Shown here in pieces: positions 60,644-64,000 of a stretch of DNA of 64,000 nt. The stretch is taken from NCBI RefSeq assembly GCF_030412015.1, contig NZ_JASNRD010000006.1, positions 147,236 through 211,235 of the forward strand, given 5' to 3'. A program made the translations under genes and the position numbers. The stretch comes from Massilia sp. YIM B02763 (GTDB lineage: Bacteria > Pseudomonadota > Gammaproteobacteria > Burkholderiales > Burkholderiaceae_D). Within the stretch, counting starts at the first letter, position 1, and every line of letters begins with the position of its first letter. The notes below the pieces were generated by a model. It had not been told where the DNA came from. It made no database searches and was given only the letters and a program-made list of their open reading frames with translations.

Positions 60644-61084
60644 TTACTTTTGCTGGTGATTCATGCGCACCAGCATGCGAATGAATTCGCGTGCCAGTTG
60701 CTTGTGGTGCTCGTCCAGGCGCTGCAGGTCGGCGATCAGCTTGACGTCGGCCGATTCGAAGCGGGCCGCACCGTCGCCGTTCTCGCCGTTGGCGGCGTTT
60801 TCCGAGCCGCCGAAGCGCAGCCAATCGGCCGGCACGCCCAGCCATTGCGCGATCATGCGCAGCTTTTCCTGGGTCGGGATGGCCTCGCCCACCAGCCACT
60901 TGCGGGCGGCGTGGACCGTGATCGGACGGCCTTCGAAGCGGATATTGAATTCGCGCGCCAGCCGGGTCGGGCTATCGGGCGAATAGTGGGCGTTCTTCAG
61001 CGCTTGCTGCAGGCGCTCGCTGAAACTCTCCCGTTCGTTAGTCGAGTTCATGGGGGGCACTAAGGGTTCATGCATTGCCGTCAT
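60644..61084 (-). CDS. Helix-turn-helix transcriptional regulator (phage-repressor-like)
   Basis: A 146-residue protein with a CI/Cro-like helix-turn-helix (RLAREFNIRFEGRPITVHAA, KWLVGEAIPTQEKLRMIAQW) in residues 30-90, then a Gly/Asn-rich linker and a C-terminal helix (DVKLIADLQRLDEHHKQLA). GGAG six bases before the ATG giving MTAMHEPL decides this start. The upstream 300 bp are AT-rich and hold several palindromes, one of which may be its own operator. Target genes unknown. Confidence 0.83.
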   Translation of the reverse strand: MTAMHEPLVPPMNSTNERESFSERLQQALKNAHYSPDSPTRLAREFNIRFEGRPITVHAARKWLVGEAIPTQEKLRMIAQWLGVPADWLRFGGSENAANGENGDGAARFESADVKLIADLQRLDEHHKQLAREFIRMLVRMNHQQK

Positions 61085-61390
61085 CGGTTGCTCCATTGAT
61101 CAGACCGTGTGTGACGGCTGGAAACGCTTGGCGTAACAAATATGTGAGTATCGACTGATTCTCACATGCTGTCCAGCAATTCCGGCCCTTTTCGGCCTTC
61201 AATAACATAAGTGTGAAAAATATCCTACAGGAAAAAGCAAACGTTTGCTTAGCTCTCTATCGTTACTTTACAGAAATTTATTAAGCGCGTGTTGGCGCCT
61301 TTGCGCAAACCGTGGCGCAAAAGCCCAAGCGTCAACATAATGTGTTGATTATAGGAAATTTTTGTCGCGATATCTACGACGACGGCGACT
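61085..61390. promoter_or_regulatory. AT-rich region upstream of the HTH gene with palindromes
   Basis: 306 bp without a gene, clearly more AT-rich than the surroundings. It holds AAGCAAACGTTTGCTT (61235-61250, perfect 16-bp palindrome), ATGTGAG (61142-61148) with CTCACAT (61161-61167), and CAACA-N5-TGTTG near 61333-61347. It is probably a complex promoter/operator region for the HTH gene. Confidence 0.55.
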
Positions 61391-62458
61391 TTATATGATG
61401 TTGTTCGTTTTCAACACAAACCGCATGACCCCGTCGTGGCCGGTTACACGTTCCAAGCTACCGTCAAAGCGCAGGTAATGCAGGTGTGCCAACGCCTCGC
61501 CGATGGCGAAACTGAGCTGGTGGGCGTCCAGCTGGCGGCGGAACATCAGGGGAACGATGTCGAGCGCCGAGCGCGGTTCGGCGCAGGCGGCCAGCACTTC
61601 CGAGAGGCGTGCGGCGTGGTGTTCGCGCAACTGGGCGATGCGCACGTGCAGGCCGCGGAACGGTTTTCCGTGCGCGGGCAGCACCAGCGTGTCGTCCGGC
61701 AGATCGGCGAACTTGTCGAGCGAATCGAGGTACTGGCGCAGCGGATCGCCTTCCGGCTCCACCGCGAAGACGGAAACGTTGGTCGAAATCCGCGGCAATA
61801 CCATGTCGCCGGATAGCAACACTTTCCATTCCTCGCTATACAGGGACACGTGTTCCGGCGAATGGCCGAAGCCCGTGATCACCCGCCATGGCGTGCCGCC
61901 GATGGCGACGTGCTGGCCATCCTGCAGCCGCGTGTAGGCCACGGGCACGGACGGCACCAGCGAGGGATAGTAGTTGCGGCGGCTTTCCATCTGCGCCAGC
62001 AATCCTTCGTCGCGCAATCCGTGCCGGCGGAAGTGCGGCACGGCCGACGGCCCGTCGACGCCGGGCAGCGCCGCCGCCATCATGCGCATGAACCCGAACT
62101 CGGCGGCGCTGGTCCAGAACGGCGCCCCGAAGCGCTCGCACAGCCAGCCGGACATGCCCACGTGGTCGGGATGGCAATGGGTGGCGAACAGGCGCAGCAG
62201 CGGCCGCCCGCCCATCGCCCCTGCGAACAATTGCTCCCATGCGGAACGGGTCGCGTCGGTACCGGCGCCGCTGTCGACCAGCGACCAGCCCTCCCCCGAC
62301 GCGCCGCGCTCGTCCAGCAGCCACAAATTGATGTGGTCGAGGGCGAACGGCAGCGGCATGCGCAGCCAGGACAGGCCGGGAACGACCTCCATCGTCGTGC
62401 CGGGGGACGGAACCTGGTCGCCGAAGGGATAGGCCAGCTGGGCTTCGAGAGGATTCAT
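61391..62458 (-). CDS. MBL-fold metallo-hydrolase
   Basis: A 355-residue metallo-beta-lactamase-fold protein: THCHPDHVG (metal box), GFGHSPEHVSLY, LSGDMVLP and LPAHGKPFRG are the metal-binding motifs, in the order of the LACTB2/glyoxalase II-like group. Cytosolic, no signal peptide. It is divergent from liuR, and a LiuR-type site lies 52-80 bp upstream of its ATG, so it may be part of the same regulon; its substrate is unknown. Confidence 0.88.
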   Translation of the reverse strand: MNPLEAQLAYPFGDQVPSPGTTMEVVPGLSWLRMPLPFALDHINLWLLDERGASGEGWSLVDSGAGTDATRSAWEQLFAGAMGGRPLLRLFATHCHPDHVGMSGWLCERFGAPFWTSAAEFGFMRMMAAALPGVDGPSAVPHFRRHGLRDEGLLAQMESRRNYYPSLVPSVPVAYTRLQDGQHVAIGGTPWRVITGFGHSPEHVSLYSEEWKVLLSGDMVLPRISTNVSVFAVEPEGDPLRQYLDSLDKFADLPDDTLVLPAHGKPFRGLHVRIAQLREHHAARLSEVLAACAEPRSALDIVPLMFRRQLDAHQLSFAIGEALAHLHYLRFDGSLERVTGHDGVMRFVLKTNNII

Positions 62459-62509
62459 GACGGTCTTTCGCTTTTTGTGGGATCGGGCACACGGGGCGCT
62501 ACAATGCAC

Positions 62510-62538
62510 TTGACGTCGACATTGACGTTGACGTAAAC
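62510..62538. promoter_or_regulatory. LiuR-type operator between MBL and liuR genes
   Basis: Three TTGACGT/TTGACGTT-type words in tandem, ending TTGACGTTGACGTAAA at 62522-62537. The same words recur at 63018-63045 before liuA. Known: MerR-type LiuR regulators of branched-chain amino acid catabolism bind TTGACGT/ACGTMAACGTAA-like boxes. It is placed where it could control both liuR and the divergent MBL gene. Confidence 0.65.
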
Positions 62539-62607
62539 GGAAACAACAAGCGCCGATTGCGATTCTAAGCGATTCCGGGCGCTGCCATTACATAGCCGCA
62601 GGACACC

Positions 62608-63009
62608 ATGGCCACCACCTATACCATTGCCGAACTGGCACGCGAATTCGACATCACCGCCCGCGCGATCCGTTTCTACGAAGACCAGGGGCTGCTCAGT
62701 CCGATGCGCGAAGGCCAGGGCGGCCGCAACCGCGTGTACACGCCACGCGACCGCACCCGCCTGAAACTGACCTTGCGCGGCAAGCGCCTGGGCCTGACCT
62801 TGTCGGAGATCAAGAGCATCATCGACATGTACGAAACGCCCAAGGATACGGTTGCACAGATCGACCGCTTTCTGGGCGTACTGGCGCACCAGCGCGAAAC
62901 CCTCGAACAGCAGCGCGCCGACATCGAGATGTCGCTGGCGGAAATCGCCGTGCACGAGGACGAGTGCCGCCGCCTGCTGGCGGAAGCCGGGCAGAAGGAT
63001 GCCGCCTGA
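62608..63009 (+). CDS. liuR: MerR family regulator LiuR
   Basis: A 133-residue MerR-type regulator: winged helix (TIAELAREFDITARAIRFYE) in residues 5-30, then a dimerisation helix (HQRETLEQQRADIEMSLAEI). It is the LiuR type that controls leucine/isovalerate degradation. It is followed by liuA after 97 bp that hold a second LiuR-type box. No Cys metal-sensor pattern is seen. Confidence 0.9.
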   Translation: MATTYTIAELAREFDITARAIRFYEDQGLLSPMREGQGGRNRVYTPRDRTRLKLTLRGKRLGLTLSEIKSIIDMYETPKDTVAQIDRFLGVLAHQRETLEQQRADIEMSLAEIAVHEDECRRLLAEAGQKDAA

Positions 63010-63017
63010 AAACACCC

Positions 63018-63045
63018 TTGACGCTTGACGTTTACGTTAACGTCA
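63018..63045. promoter_or_regulatory. LiuR-type operator before liuA
   Basis: TTGACGC, TTGACG, then TTTACGTTAACGTCA form overlapping half-sites between liuR and liuA, 62 bp before the liuA ATG. They share the GACGT/ACGTTAACGT words of the box at 62510-62538. Confidence 0.65.
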
Positions 63046-63106
63046 CTCCGCGCTATCATCTGGCCTGGCTTCAGCCATAAACCAGACGAGAATGGGGACG
63101 ACAACC

Positions 63107-64000
63107 ATGCTGCACCTGCCAGGATTGACCTTTGACCACGGCGAGGACATCGCCGCGCTGCGCGAAGCGGTGCAACAGTTCGCGGCGAGCGAGATCGCCC
63201 CGCGCGCCGCCGAGATCGACCGTACCGACCAGTTCCCGATGGACTTGTGGAAGAAGATGGGCGAGCTGGGCCTGCTGGGCATCACCGTGGGCGAGGAATA
63301 CGGCGGCGCCAACATGGGCTACCTCGCGCACATCGTCGCGATGGAAGAGATTTCGCGCGCGTCCGCCTCGGTGGGCCTGTCGTATGGCGCGCACTCGAAC
63401 CTGTGCGTGAACCAGATCAAGCGCAACGGCAACGAGGAACAGAAGCGCACCTACCTGCCCAAGCTGATCTCGGGCGAGCACGTGGGCGCGCTCGCGATGT
63501 CCGAGCCGAACGCCGGTTCCGACGTCGTCAGCATGAAGCTGCGCGCCGACCTGAAAGGCGACCGCTACGTCCTGAACGGCACCAAGATGTGGATCACCAA
63601 CGGTCTCGATGCCGACACCCTGGTCGTGTATGCCAAGACCGACATCGACGCCGGCCCGCGCGGCATGACCGCCTTCCTGATCGAAAAAGGTTTCAAAGGC
63701 TTCTCGATCGCGCAGAAGCTCGACAAGCTGGGCATGCGCGGCTCGCACACGGGCGAACTGGTGTTCCAGGATTGCGAAGTGCCGGTCGAGAACGTGCTGG
63801 GCGGCGTGGGCAAGGGCGTCAACGTGCTGATGTCGGGCCTGGACTTCGAACGCACCGTGCTGTCCGGCGGCCCGCTGGGCATCATGGCGGCCTGCATGGA
63901 CGTGGTCGTGCCCTACATCCACGAACGCAGGCAGTTCGGCCAGGCGATCGGCGAATTCCAGCTCATGCAGGGCAAGATCGCCGACATGTACTCGACCATG
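63107..64000 (+). CDS. liuA: Isovaleryl-CoA dehydrogenase LiuA (5' part)
   Basis: The first 298 residues of an acyl-CoA dehydrogenase of about 390; the frame runs off the window. [14 protein letters not shown] and KMWITNG are FAD/substrate motifs, and [14 protein letters not shown] carries Glu248 at the position of the isovaleryl-CoA dehydrogenase catalytic base, which separates it from other acyl-CoA dehydrogenases. It is downstream of liuR in the leucine catabolism unit, which presumably continues to the right. Confidence 0.94.
   Translation, partial: MLHLPGLTFDHGEDIAALREAVQQFAASEIAPRAAEIDRTDQFPMDLWKKMGELGLLGITVGEEYGGANMGYLAHIVAMEEISRASASVGLSYGAHSNLCVNQIKRNGNEEQKRTYLPKLISGEHVGALAMSEPNAGSDVVSMKLRADLKGDRYVLNGTKMWITNGLDADTLVVYAKTDIDAGPRGMTAFLIEKGFKGFSIAQKLDKLGMRGSHTGELVFQDCEVPVENVLGGVGKGVNVLMSGLDFERTVLSGGPLGIMAACMDVVVPYIHERRQFGQAIGEFQLMQGKIADMYSTM

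Overview
The window (64 kb, high GC, dense coding, no RNA genes or CRISPR seen) looks like chromosome of a betaproteobacterium of the order Burkholderiales, most likely Oxalobacteraceae in the Massilia/Telluria group. The grounds are the long collinear block mla - ABC exporter - ibaG - murA - his - hinT - tat, the short-form HisG, the PHB-depolymerase-type esterase and the LiuR/LiuA pair. This placement is inference from gene content, not a database match.

Layout. 1-804: 5' part of hemE (minus). 939-7075: S9 peptidase and a large SNF2 ATPase, overlapping by 4 bp. 7205-12779: DUF885 protein, secreted PHB-depolymerase-type esterase preceded by a 9-codon mini-ORF, a LysR regulator and a divergent Tat-exported polysaccharide deacetylase. 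30353 down to 12862: one very long run of minus-strand genes in the order mlaFEDACB, ABC-2 exporter, ibaG, murA, hisG, hisD, an orphan DNA methyltransferase, hisCBHAFIE, hinT, tatABC. 30656-32428: secreted GH16 glucanase with a LacI-type operator. 32684-39047: gltBD. 39121-39984: a RAYT (REP-associated transposase) locus. 40084-42012: soluble histidine kinase and response regulator. 42218-45340: a second SNF2 ATPase. 45552-49274: LysR divergent from an SDR / pirin / MDR reductase operon. 49299-53461: a small membrane protein and two paralogous lipoproteins on either side of a TetR / metallo-beta-lactamase pair. 53472-55804: two exported epoxide-hydrolase-like enzymes. 56026-60213: tex, GNAT, small membrane protein, grxD, ubiX. 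60245-62458: a 57-residue small protein, an HTH regulator with an AT-rich upstream region, and an MBL hydrolase. 62608-64000: liuR and the start of liuA (leucine/isovalerate catabolism).

How parts work together. The mla block (retrograde phospholipid transport) and murA serve the cell envelope. The his genes make histidine, and the tat genes export folded proteins; at least two Tat substrates are encoded here (polysaccharide deacetylase and one epoxide-hydrolase-like protein). Five paired-REP elements lie between genes that are mostly co-transcribed, and one REP supplies the last codons and stop of the DNA methyltransferase. The RAYT gene at 39228-39923 has one such pair directly upstream and is the probable mobiliser of the family.

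The most unusual observations are: a mini-ORF with three consecutive proline codons whose codons are complementary to the Shine-Dalgarno of the esterase gene; the methyltransferase translationally coupled inside the his operon; the REP/RAYT set with two copies that carry different but perfectly paired extra stems; and the lipoprotein pair around a TetR/MBL unit with a perfect operator palindrome.
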